DNA of 10,468 bases, taken from the NCBI GenBank assembly GCA_937931775.1, contig CALHAQ010000080.1, forward strand, positions 1-10,468. Direction: 5' to 3'. This DNA is from an uncultured Candidatus Altimarinota bacterium. GTDB taxonomy: Bacteria > Patescibacteriota > Gracilibacteria > BD1-5 > UBA6164. Position numbers and translations under genes: made by a program. Under the pieces are notes generated by a model. The model did no database searches. It was not told the origin of the DNA and worked only from the letters and a program-made list of their open reading frames with translations. Below, piece by piece: positions 1 through 9,020 of this stretch (the stretch's first letter is position 1; each line of letters starts with the position of its first letter).

Positions 1-682
<682 letters not shown>

Positions 683-693
683 TCAGGCAATAA

Positions 694-727
694 AAAAATA
701 TTTTCCTTATTATAGGAAAATATTTTT
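694..727 (-). terminator. Rho-independent terminator of the rseP-HD operon
   Basis: A perfect 14-bp inverted repeat pairs 694-707 with 714-727 around a 6-nt loop. Read on the minus strand it ends in a run of T. It begins 6 nt after the HD gene's stop codon and lies entirely before the tgt start. The stem is AT-rich, with only two G-C pairs near the loop, as expected for this genome's composition. Confidence 0.75.
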
Positions 728-736
728 CTCTGTCTA
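709..736 (-). promoter_or_regulatory. Probable sigma70-type promoter of tgt, embedded in the upstream terminator
   Basis: On the minus strand, TAGACA (731-736) and TATAAT (709-714) are separated by 16 bp. They match the -35 consensus at 5 of 6 positions and the -10 consensus at 6 of 6. The -35 box overlaps the TAG stop codon (734-736) of the HD gene, and the -10 box lies in the loop region of that gene's terminator hairpin. The -10 box ends 26 nt before the tgt start codon. A transcript starting about 7 nt downstream of it would contain only one arm of the hairpin, so it would not form the terminator. This is inferred from consensus match and position only. Confidence 0.55.
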
Positions 737-1327
737 ACTTTGCGTTTCGACTTGTCTTTGAAGTTTTTCAGTATTTTTACGTAGTGTATCTGATCGTTCG
801 CTTATTTGAGTATGAGTATAGAAAGTATATCATTGAATCACATCGAGAGATGCATGATGCCAATCGGGGTCCTTTATTTTTATATTTTTCATGATTTCTC
901 TTTCCCTTTTGAGTTTCTCTCCTACATCGAAGAAATCTTCTCTTCATAGATTATCCATATCAGCATCTTTGATGATTTCTTCTAAAAGATTTTGAGGCTT
1001 ACTATCAAGTTTTGTTGCGAGAATTATATTTTGAATAATACTTATTTTTTCCTCATCAAATAGTATTGTCCTAAGATAGTTTTGAGCGATCTTGGCTCAA
1101 AAAATTTCGTTGTCATCATATTGTATAACAAAACCAGTATCGTGAAAAAGAGAAGCTATAGTGAGGAGTTGTATATCTTCATCACTACATCATTCTTTCT
1201 TTCCCAAATATACAGCTCTTTGCATCACACTGAGAGCATGTTCATAATGATGGTAATATAAATCCTCTAGTGGGACAAGAAGATAGTTTACATATTTTTT
1301 TATGTCGCTAATAAGGTCAGGCTTCAT
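734..1327 (-). CDS. HD-domain metal-dependent phosphohydrolase, 197 aa
   Basis: This is a small soluble all-helical HD-superfamily protein. The likely metal ligands are visible: His30 in YEHAL, the His62-Asp63 pair in LFHDTGF, and Asp121 or Asp123 in DADMDNLGR. The segments NEIFGAKIAQNYL (73-85) and ILATK (102-106) also fit the single-domain HD phosphohydrolases. The substrate cannot be told from sequence; members of the superfamily cleave nucleotides, cyclic nucleotides or other phosphoesters. Four in-frame TGA codons (residues 46, 77, 128 and 166) must be read through, including the glycine of the NLGR motif. It starts at ATG 6 nt after the rseP stop codon, so it is almost certainly the second gene of an rseP-HD operon, and a terminator follows its TAG stop. 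The C-terminal 25 residues are charged and probably helical. The family call is firm and the function unknown. Confidence 0.88.
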
Positions 1328-1333
1328 AATTTT

Positions 1334-2698
1334 TTATCGTGAAATAATCTTTACTATATCATTGTACGCTATTAGGATCGAAAGAGCAATTAATATGAGA
1401 AAAAATATTACATGAACAGAGTTTTCAATATTCCCTGAAAGTGCTGTTTTTCCAAATATTTTATCTGTCAGAGTTCTAATCCAAAGAAGTAATAGTCTTC
1501 CTCCATCAAGTGCTGGAATTGGAAGGAGGTTGAATATACCAAGATTTACAGAGATAATAGCTCAAAGTATTACGAGAAGTGCTACTCATCATTGTAAAGA
1601 TTGAGTAATGAGATTTACGATTCATATAGGTCCAGCAACATTATCTATTGCTTCTTCTCTCTCTTCTGGAGTCTCGGGAGATATGATATTTACGAAAAGT
1701 AATTTAAGTCCAGAGAGGGTAAGTCTTGATTGATAATATGTTTCAAGTACTCAGTATTTTATAGCATCTATAATTCAATACTTATATTCAAAATCAGTAT
1801 TTACTGTGATATTAGGAGCAAGATAGCTCCCAATACGTCATTGTGCATCTGGAGTGATATCAAGAGATAAATATTCAATAATGGGACAAACGGTTTTGTC
1901 GTAATCATCAGGACTACATGCTGTTTTCCTTTCTATATACATGGATATTTTCTCTCCAGCTCTTGAAGAGATGTATTCTTGTAATCATGATATTTCTTCA
2001 AATACTTTTCCATCAACTCTCAGGAGCATATCTTCATCTTGGAGTCATGATTCTTCTGCAATTGAATCAGCTACAGGAAAAAGTGAGACTCCTTCATTTT
2101 CAATCATCACTCATTGGTCGAGAGCATAGTCTATTGTTGGAATGATTTTAGAAGGAAGAGATGTTTCTATGAAAGAGTTGATTCATATAGGTTTTACTCC
2201 AATCAAAAATAAAAGTGAAAATATGACTGCTGCAAGTAAAAAATTCATAGCTACTCCAGCTAAGAGAATAGCAGACTTTGCAAAAATATTCTTTTCATAA
2301 AAGTTTGATCATTTTTTATGACTTTTAATTCTGGCATGAATATATTTTATCTCATGTTTTCATATTTTCTTGCCTTTTTTAGTATATATCTCATCTTTAT
2401 CTTTTATCTTCTTTTTTATATCTTTTAAAGACAAGAGTTTTCATTTTTTAGTATAGTATTCTAAAAATATCTCAGATTCTCATGCTATTTTTACAAAACC
2501 TCATAATGGTATCCAGTTAAGGGAAAAAAGAGTACCTTCTTTATTTTTCCAGAGTTTTTTAGCTCTAGGAGGTATCCCTAGACCAAATTCTTCTACATGT
2601 ACTCCTGTCATTTTAGCAACTTTATAGTGCCCATATTCATGAATAATCACAATAATAGAGAACATTATAAAACTTACAATTATACCAAGAAAAATCAT
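1334..2698 (-). CDS. rseP: RseP-type site-2 intramembrane metalloprotease (peptidase M50), 454 aa
   Basis: Site-2 proteases cut membrane-embedded substrates such as anti-sigma factors or leftover signal peptides. HEYGH (residues 20-24) supplies two zinc-binding histidines and the catalytic glutamate in the first membrane helix. NLLPIPALDGGR (390-401) supplies the third ligand, Asp398. PLGGFVK (64-70) is the conserved loop after the first helix. Other membrane helices are near 140-168, 368-390 and 428-446. A PDZ-like region covers about 195-260. Between PLGGFVK and the second helix there is an unusually long, lysine-rich insert (about 74-135). I counted 16 in-frame TGA codons, including the first Gly of PLGG and a tandem pair at 370-371. 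The start at 2698 puts the hydrophobic helix at the N-terminus; an in-frame ATG at 2725 would add nine residues but lies almost on the predicted -10 box. It is the first gene of an operon with the HD gene, and its real substrate is unknown. Confidence 0.94.
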
Positions 2699-2726
2699 CT
2701 TTTTTATATGAAGTAATATTCACATA

Positions 2727-2754
2727 ATCGTATTTGATATATGATATTTTACAA
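2727..2754 (-). promoter_or_regulatory. Possible weak promoter of the rseP-HD operon
   Basis: On the minus strand, TTGTAA (2749-2754) and TACGAT (2727-2732) are separated by 16 bp. Each matches consensus at 4 of 6 positions. The -10 box ends 28 nt before the ATG at 2698, the same distance as at the better promoters in this window, and this spacing is the main reason for the call. Its -35 box is 24 bp from the -35 box of the divergent promoter. Confidence 0.3.
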
Positions 2755-2778
2755 GTTATTTTTAAGATAGGAGTTTTT

Positions 2779-2807
2779 TTGATTTTCTCAGCCTTTTAGG
2801 GTATAAT
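2779..2807 (+). promoter_or_regulatory. Strong sigma70-type promoter of the 1,411-aa protein gene
   Basis: TTGATT (2779-2784) and TATAAT (2802-2807) are separated by exactly 17 bp. The -10 box matches fully and the -35 box at 4 of 6 positions. The -10 box ends 28 nt before the ATG at 2836, predicting a 5' leader of about 20 nt with no Shine-Dalgarno sequence. It is the only good promoter match in the 137 bp between this gene and rseP on this strand. Confidence 0.65.
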
Positions 2808-2835
2808 ATACGTAATACTTTTTTAAGTCAGAATT

Positions 2836-5800
2836 ATGGCTGGACCAAATCAGAGTGGCTCTATAGAAACGGCAAATGATAATAAAGATGATAGGAATGC
2901 ATTCTCAATTCTTATGAGTGAATTTTCTAAAGAAAAACTTAAAAATCCTGCGACAAGATCTCAGTATGTAAATGAACTGAGATCAGCAGGGAATATAACT
3001 CCTGAACTTTTAGAAGAGATACGGAGATTTGCAGGCAAGGATAGCTCTGGAAAATATGATGGGCTTGAAATCATACCAGAAAAGCTTAACTATCATGCAC
3101 TTGTTCGTGAAACAGGAGCATATTTCACAACTATTTCAAACAATAAACGTACTCTCAAAGATCTATATTTACAGGACTATGATGTCACAGATTCAGTCCT
3201 TTCGAAAAAGATAGATTGAGCACTCGAGAATCAAAATGAGGCTGAGATTGATGTACTTTTAAGAAGTGATAAAAAACGAAAATCATTTCTTGAGGAACAG
3301 TATGGATCAACTGCATTTCCAACAGAGAAATCAATAAGCTCATTTCTCAAAGAATTAGACCTCAATAAAAGGTATAATCTTTTAGATGAAGAACATAAAA
3401 GTGATTTTATTCATATCGTAAGTAAAATTCAGACAGGTCAGAAAATAGATGATATAGACCTAGAAATACTTTTTGAAAGTAATGCATATTCTGCCAAAGA
3501 GAAAGAAAAACTTCTCAATAAACTTGTTCCAAGTATTTCTCTTGCTCAAGCTCTCAGTTATGGAATAATGACTCAGGCTCAAGCTCTTGATCTTAAAAAA
3601 CAACAAGTTAAGGAGAATTCTAATAAACTTTCATCTGACGATATAAACGATATTGTCGGACAAATAGATGATTCACAGGTTCGTCTTTCTACTGCAAAAT
3701 TCACAGGAAATAAATCTAATAGAGAAGCTCTTATCAATGACTCAAGAATATTTGAAGATTTTGCAAAAAAATATAATAATGAAATAGACAATATACAAGA
3801 AAATATTAAACAAGGAGATATGAGAAAATCTTCGGATTTTCAAAATGCTCTCGCTGCATTTCCTACTGTATCAGGAAGTGAAAACCTTAAGGCATGATCT
3901 GTGTTTGAAATGAATCAAACGCAAACAGTAGATGGTACTACAAAAAATGTTATTATTTATGGAGAAGTGAAATCACTATCAGATACATGAGAAATAACAT
4001 TTATAGAAAAAAGTAATGATAATAAATATGATCCAAGTGGGGCCATACAAACTACAGAATCATATGCTGATTTTATTAAGTATATAGAGTGAGGAAATGC
4101 AAAAGAATGAGTGAGTTTTACATCTTTACGAATATTATCACCGGCTCAGTTAGATAAAAATATTAAAGAAGGAGAGATTAAAGAGTATCAAGGACTTGAT
4201 CTCAGACTCGAAGGGAGAGATGAAATTAAGAGTGATATTGACGACATGACTCGAGATATAAATGGAATCAAACAGGCTCTAAAAGATAGAGAAGTACAGA
4301 TGAGAAATGATTTATCTGAAGAGTGATTTTCGAAAGAAGAAATACAGCACAGAATAGATTCAGATCCATGGATACAAGAAAATAGAGAAAAAATAAGTCA
4401 TTTAGAACAAAGACAGCTCACAAAAACTAATTATCTTGAGAATATTGAAGCTCAACATAAAGAAAAGTTTATTGATAGGCTTGATGAGATAGATCATGAT
4501 GGTCATAATTTTTGACTCGATCATGGAACAACCTTTAAGACAAAATCTGGACATGTATATACAATAGAATCTGTCGACGAGATGTGAGAACAAGTTATTA
4601 TGACATCTCTCGCTGGTCAAGAAATAGTAAGTTTTGAACAGTTTTATAAAGGTTTTAAAGATCAGGCAGCAGCAAGAATAGGAATGCAAAGTAACGGCTT
4701 TTCGGGTCTTATGGAATCCCTTTCTTCGGATGATAAAGCCCCAAGAGCATGGAGTAATTTTGATTTTACAGACAATAGTATTAAAAGAAAAAATTCTACA
4801 AAAAAAATACAATATGATTATTTGGTAGCAGAGGTATGAGAATGAGTAGAACTTTTGAAAATCCATGATATTTCAGGTGATAGAATCACTGTGAGTTTTT
4901 GAGAAATTAGATCAGAGAGAAAAAAAGATGCAAAATGAGAAGTGATGCGTGATGATGAGGGGAAAAGTGTAAATGATGAAAAGTTTTCTATAGAAAATAA
5001 AGAATATACCGTGAGTGCTTGATTTTTAGAAGATTATATCAAAGAAAACAAGCTCGTTCCTCGTGGTATGGATGATAAAAATGAAGTTACAAAAACAGAC
5101 GAAAAATACGATTCAATAAAAAAGAATTTTCATCTCTTTTCATGGATGTTTAATGAAAGAGCGACTATTGCTGACGCGGTAAAGGGAGGACATCTCTTTT
5201 ATGAACAACTCAAAGAGATGATTGAGATGTGAAGTGATGAAAAAGCAAACCAATTTGCCCTCAAATATATGTGAGGACTACTTACTGCTGATGCAAAAAG
5301 AGATATGCAGTCACGTCTTGAGCAAAAACAAAAAAAGACAATGGAAGAATATGTAGAGCGTCTTGAAACTGTAGCTTCTGATGTTGCGGTAAAAATGATA
5401 GATCAGTGGTTACATGATAAGTATGGTCCTCCATTTCAGAAAGAGGCTGCAGTCGTATTTATGTTGAAAAAATATGGAGTTTTAAACGCGAAAGCACTTC
5501 AGAAATATGAAGGAAAATATCTATGGTATCAAGCATTAGGTGGAACTCCATGAGATGATTTTTTTCTGCAAATAAAAAAAGAGAAGGAAGATCAATCACT
5601 TCCATTTACGGAAGAATTACTTGTATACCTCTTTATCAAGAAACAATGTCACCCAGATGGTTATAAATGAATTAAGCGTAGATCCAAGTTGCATAAAGAA
5701 GTAAAAAAAATACGTGCTGTAGGGAAAGAAGAAGAGTACGAAACAGGGAAGAGAGATGGAAATGATGAGCGAGATATCATGTGAAGGGTAAATGGTGGGA

Positions 5801-7071
5801 TAGGAGAAATGCATTCAAATAATTATCCGAATATGGTAGGATGGCTAGAAGTAGCTATTAATAAGTGAGGACCAATGCATGTAATGAATAAAATTCCATT
5901 CATGGCTGCATATTCCGGTGTTGCTTATAATTTTGAGGAAAAGATTACAGATCAATTGAAGAACTTTCCTGGAGGGACAAGAATACTCATGATGCTGAGA
6001 ATGTTTTCATATCACAAAGATTTAGATTTACTGAATAATACTATACTTCAAATATCTAAATCTCTTCAAGAGAGGTGAGATCCAAAGTATAGAACTATGT
6101 GAATCGAAGCACAAGAACTCTTTGATGATAGAAGAAATTCTGGAGGATGAGTAAAAGCGAAACTCAATAAAACAGAAGAATTTTATGATAAATATGGGAA
6201 AGAGATCACGGATGCTCTCTATATGCTCAACACTTGAGATACGGATGATACACATAATAAAATTATATTTTTTGAAAAGGACTACGATGCATCAAAAGAC
6301 ACTGAAACAGATCCAAAAAAGATAGCAGATAAAAAAGAACGGGCAAAAGTATTCTCACAGTACTACGGTTTACTTCATGCATATATAGGTGCAGATACGA
6401 GTTTTTGAGATGAAGACCTTATGAATGATCCGTTTAAACATGCGGGGACCTCTGGTTTGGAGCTTCATAAAATGGCAGAAGAATTACTTGTACTGAGACA
6501 AGGACAATGGACAAAAAAACATGCAGGACCATCTATGTGGGAAGAAGTAGAGAAAGAATTTAAGGCTATTCCAAAGCGACAATACCATAAAGATGATGCT
6601 ATCAATAAAGCGATGCAAAAGAAACTTCTTGAAGATAATCTGAGGAGACTCGTATCTGGGATTATGAAAATTCTTGGTTCAAATGGACGAGAACTTGCTG
6701 GGTATAACTCTCCTACATGATTAACTTCACAGCTTAATGAATGGGGAATAGATATGACAAGATTTGAAAATGTAGCTGGATTTAGTGTAGAATGATTACT
6801 GGAAGGGCACGATGCATGATCGAATGAAATTATTTCAGAATTTGCTGATCAAATTATATCTGTAGAAACAAATGGCTGACATTTCAGACACAAGGTAAAT
6901 AATATGTTCTCAAAAGATAATAGTGGTCTGGATATAGCAAAGGTTGTACAAACTACAGGAGATAGAGTCAATAAAAGCACTACTGCAAATGATAATATTA
7001 ACCCTCTTAATAGTGTAAATCCTTATGGTACCGACCCTGAACCTTCTGATATTTATAAACAAGCAGCATAG
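2836..7071 (+). CDS. Large uncharacterised cytoplasmic protein, 1,411 aa
   Basis: I do not recognise the family. The frame is continuous from ATG 2836 to TAG 7069 once 28 TGA codons are read as glycine; the standard code would break it into pieces of at most about 130 residues. The product has no signal peptide and no membrane helix and is rich in Lys, Glu, Asp and Asn. In order I see: a helical charged N-terminal part (about 1-360); a middle region (about 370-740) with three short strand-rich segments (372-420, 572-610, 671-738) that look like diverged copies of one module, the first two separated by a charged probable coiled coil (467-553); a mostly helical C-terminal half with another charged helix (about 826-865); and a polar Asn/Pro-containing tail. 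Glycine pairs and aromatic residues are common in the C-terminal half, so it is probably folded rather than disordered. It is transcribed alone, from a good promoter to a strong terminator, divergent from rseP and convergent with the pilin gene. A structural or surface-associated role is possible but unsupported. Confidence 0.9.
3949..5049 (+). other. Three degenerate internal modules inside the 1,411-aa protein
   Basis: Residues 372-420 (3949-4095), 572-610 (4549-4665) and 671-738 (4846-5049) share one pattern: a hydrophobic strand, a turn with Asp, Ser or Gly, a second strand (EITFIEK, QVIMTS, RITVSFG), a spacer of varying length, then an aromatic-rich helix (ESYADFIKYIE, VSFEQFYKGFK, GFLEDYIKEN). 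Identity is too low to be certain by eye. The order and spacing suggest repeated small strand-strand-helix modules, with a longer acidic-basic loop inserted in the third. Confidence 0.35.
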
Positions 7072-7105
7072 AAAAAAATAATCCCTTTTTATGGATTATT
7101 TTTTT
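7072..7105. terminator. Bidirectional rho-independent terminator between convergent genes
   Basis: A perfect 13-bp stem pairs 7072-7084 with 7093-7105 around an 8-nt loop, and each arm ends in a run of seven A or T, so it works as a terminator read either way. It starts at the base after the TAG of the large protein gene. On the opposite strand the pilin gene's TAA stop (7096-7098) lies inside the stem. Confidence 0.85.
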
Positions 7106-7755
7106 GCTTTCCAATTTGTGAGTATAGTACTGAGTTCTACTTTCTGAGGTCTTGAGGTACTGCTATCTGACCAATAGACAATAGATGATATTTGTAATTT
7201 TTCATCATCTGAATTTGCTCCTCACACTCAATCAGTATCTATGTATTCTATAAAAAGTTCTCTCGTATACACAGGAGTGATTGCAAATTTATTTATATTT
7301 AAAGTACCTGTTTGAGTATAGAATCCATTAGTATCACGAAATACAGAGAAATTATCTTTGTATGTCGAATCAGCATAGTCTCTACTACTTCATGCTCCAC
7401 TATATTTTGAAAGTTCAAAGCGATTATTAGCATTTTTATATATAGTATATCATTCATTTGATGATACATTAATATCATTCGTAGTTCCACTTACTCCTAT
7501 ACAGTTTGCATGATTTTCTACATTCCAACAGTTTTTATAATCAGCGCTATAGAGTAACCAATTTGTATCCCGTATATTTGTAAATGATTCTAGTCCATCC
7601 CTAGCAATTTGTATGGCTTCTATTCTGTTTCCAGTAGAAGCAGCAAGTTTTTGAGAAGAATTGAGTAAGACATATACTCATGTTATACCTGTTACTATTA
7701 TAAGCAGTACAATCATAGATTCTATAATTGACGTTGCCCTAAGGGAATATTTCAT
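7096..7755 (-). CDS. Type IV pilin-like (prepilin) protein, 219 aa
   Basis: The N-terminus is a class III (prepilin) signal: a short basic leader (residues 1-7, ending in Ala), then TSIIES with Glu at +5 of the mature form (Glu12), then a hydrophobic helix of about 20 residues. Prepilin peptidase normally cuts after Gly but accepts Ala. The rest is a polar, Asn/Ser/Thr-rich globular part with a Cys pair at NCWNVENHANC, as in minor pilins of the PilV/PulI-like group. Pilins are assembled by the PilB/PilC/PilD machinery into surface fibres used for attachment, motility or DNA uptake. None of that machinery is in this window, so whether this is a major pilin, a minor pilin or a pseudopilin cannot be said. 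Five TGA codons are read through, the first in the membrane helix. The gene is monocistronic, convergent with the large protein gene and divergent from rlmN. No Shine-Dalgarno sequence precedes the ATG. Confidence 0.82.
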
Positions 7756-7787
7756 ATATATAGTATTATAATTTCTATCTTATTTTA

Positions 7788-7815
7788 AGTATAAAAAAGT
7801 TTTATTAAATCACAA
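7788..7815 (-). promoter_or_regulatory. Probable promoter of the pilin-like gene
   Basis: On the minus strand, TTGTGA (7810-7815) and TATACT (7788-7793) are separated by 16 bp. The -10 box ends 32 nt before the start codon. A perfect TATAAT lies closer (7765-7770, 9 nt from the ATG). It lacks a good -35 box and would give an almost leaderless mRNA, so I rank it second. Confidence 0.45.
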
Positions 7816-7825
7816 CAGTTTAGAC

Positions 7826-7853
7826 TTTACAAAACATTTTTTTCCTATACAAT
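7826..7853 (+). promoter_or_regulatory. Probable promoter of rlmN
   Basis: TTTACA (7826-7831) and TACAAT (7848-7853) are separated by 16 bp, each matching consensus at 5 of 6 positions. The -10 box ends 28 nt before the TTG start codon. The -35 box is 10 bp from that of the divergent pilin promoter, so the 126-bp intergenic region is filled by two back-to-back promoters. Confidence 0.55.
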
Positions 7854-7881
7854 CCCCGAGCTTTAACCCAAACGTTCGATT

Positions 7882-8946
7882 TTGACACGTTTTTCAATAC
7901 ATAATCAGAAAGCACTAAAAGAGTTTCTGAAAGAAAATAAAATTCCAGGGTTCAGGTATGGTCAGATAGAAAATGCGATCTATAAAAATTTCATCAAAGA
8001 ATTTGATAAAATTGAGACTATTCCCAAGGACCTACGAGCACTGCTCAACGAAAATTGTTTTTTTCAATCTCTCAGTGTAGATCACGAGGCTACGTCTTCT
8101 AATGGTCAAACAACAAAATTCCTTTTTAAAACTGAGGACTGACTTCTCATTGAGGCAGTATTAATGCGTCATCTTTCAGGAAGAAACACTCTATGTATTA
8201 GCTGTCAAGCTTGATGCCCCATGGCTTGTACATTTTGCGCGACTGGAAAACTCTGACTTCAAAAAAATCTCGAACTTCATGAAATCATAGAACAAGTAAT
8301 GTATGCTGCTGATCTCGTAAATAGCGAATGAGCGAAGCTCAGGAATATAGTTTTTATGGGTATGTGAGAACCAATGCTCAACTATGATGTTATGGCTGAG
8401 TCAATACGTATATTTATAGATCAGAAAAAGTTTGATCTTTCTAGTCGAAGAGTGACAGTCTCTACATGTTGAATTGTTCCTGGAATCAAGAAATTTACAG
8501 ACGATTTCCCTCAGAATTCACTTGCTATTTCACTCCATGCACCAAATGATGAAATACGAAAATCTATTATGCCCGTAGATCATACCTATGATATAGAAAC
8601 TCTTATGGCATCTCTTGATAGGCATACTGCTAAGACAAATAAAAGGATATTCTATGAATATATTATGATCAATGGGGTAAATGATCACCTCAAACTTGCA
8701 GATGAACTCTGAAAACTCTTAGAAGGGAGACTTGCTCATGTTAATTTTATTCCATATAATGCCGGAGAAGGAACTGCCTCTGATGGATACACAACTACTC
8801 CGAGGTTTATCATCGAAAAATTTCAAAAGATTCTAGAAAAATACTGAGTCGTATCCACGATACGAGCCACTATGTGAGATGATATCAATGCAGCTTGTGG
8901 GCAACTAGCCAGAAAGAAAAAAGACGAAGAAAAAACTCAGGATTAA
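7882..8946 (+). CDS. rlmN: Dual-specificity 23S rRNA A2503 / tRNA A37 C2-methyltransferase, radical SAM, 354 aa
   Basis: RlmN methylates C2 of A2503 in 23S rRNA and of A37 in some tRNAs, using a [4Fe-4S] cluster and S-adenosylmethionine. The radical-SAM cluster motif is GCPMACTFCATG, with Cys112, Cys116 and Cys119. The two methyl-transfer cysteines are both present: Cys105 in NTLCIS and Cys339 in DDINAACGQL. FMGMGEPMLNYD (158-169), VSTCGIVPGI (193-202), LAISLHAPND (214-223) and HVNFIPYN (286-293) follow the family order, and the length is typical. Nine TGA codons are read as glycine, among them the residue before the first cluster cysteine and the Gly of GEP. The start is TTG at 7882: an in-frame TAA at 7864 limits the choice, and no ATG precedes the conserved N-terminal helical domain. 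A rarer ATT at 7879 is the only alternative. Position 108 is Cys where the family usually has Ser. A terminator overlaps the stop codon. Confidence 0.96.
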
Positions 8947-8962
8947 TCCTCGAGTTTTTTTT
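8930..8962 (+). terminator. Rho-independent terminator overlapping the end of rlmN
   Basis: A run of A with CTC and AGGA (8930-8942) pairs with TCCT and GAG plus a T run (8947-8960), with C8951 bulged and a TTAA loop (8943-8946). The T run continues to 8962. The rlmN TAA stop (8944-8946) lies in the loop, so the last codons of the gene form the left arm. Confidence 0.65.
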
Positions 8963-8988
8963 GAATTCATAGTGTTTATTCATACAAT
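8961..8988 (+). promoter_or_regulatory. Probable promoter of secD, starting in the rlmN terminator T tract
   Basis: TTGAAT (8961-8966) and TACAAT (8983-8988) are separated by 16 bp. The -35 box begins with the last two T of the rlmN terminator. Transcription would start near 8995, after the ATG at 8991 but before the ATG at 9021, which supports 9021 as the real start of secD. Confidence 0.5.
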
Positions 8989-9020
8989 GAATGGAATTTA
9001 TCATTAAGTGTTATCTGAGC

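Noticed and set aside
1918..2145. Two overlapping plus-strand frames inside the rseP region
   Set aside because: Both are antisense to the PDZ-containing part of rseP and have no recognisable features.
2699..2725. Upstream ATG at 2725 as the rseP start
   Set aside because: It adds nine residues before a hydrophobic helix that already makes a normal N-terminus, and it lies almost on the predicted -10 box, although it cannot be fully excluded.
4402..4866. A 154-residue minus-strand open frame, the longest standard-code frame in the region
   Set aside because: It is antisense to the continuous code-25 frame of the large protein, has a Cys/Phe-rich composition typical of a reverse-strand shadow, and matches no family.
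2836..7071. Reading the large gene as a decayed pseudogene or a chain of small genes
   Set aside because: All in-frame stops are TGA, none is TAA or TAG over 1,411 codons, and there is no frame change. Neighbouring housekeeping genes show the same TGA pattern at conserved glycines.
7756..7881. A small RNA or riboswitch in the pilin-rlmN intergenic region
   Set aside because: The space is filled by two back-to-back promoter matches with short leaders, and I see no stable stem-loop.
8991..9020. Upstream ATG at 8991 as the secD start
   Set aside because: Predicted transcription starts just after it, and the ATG at 9021 gives the usual SecD N-terminus with the membrane helix a few residues in.
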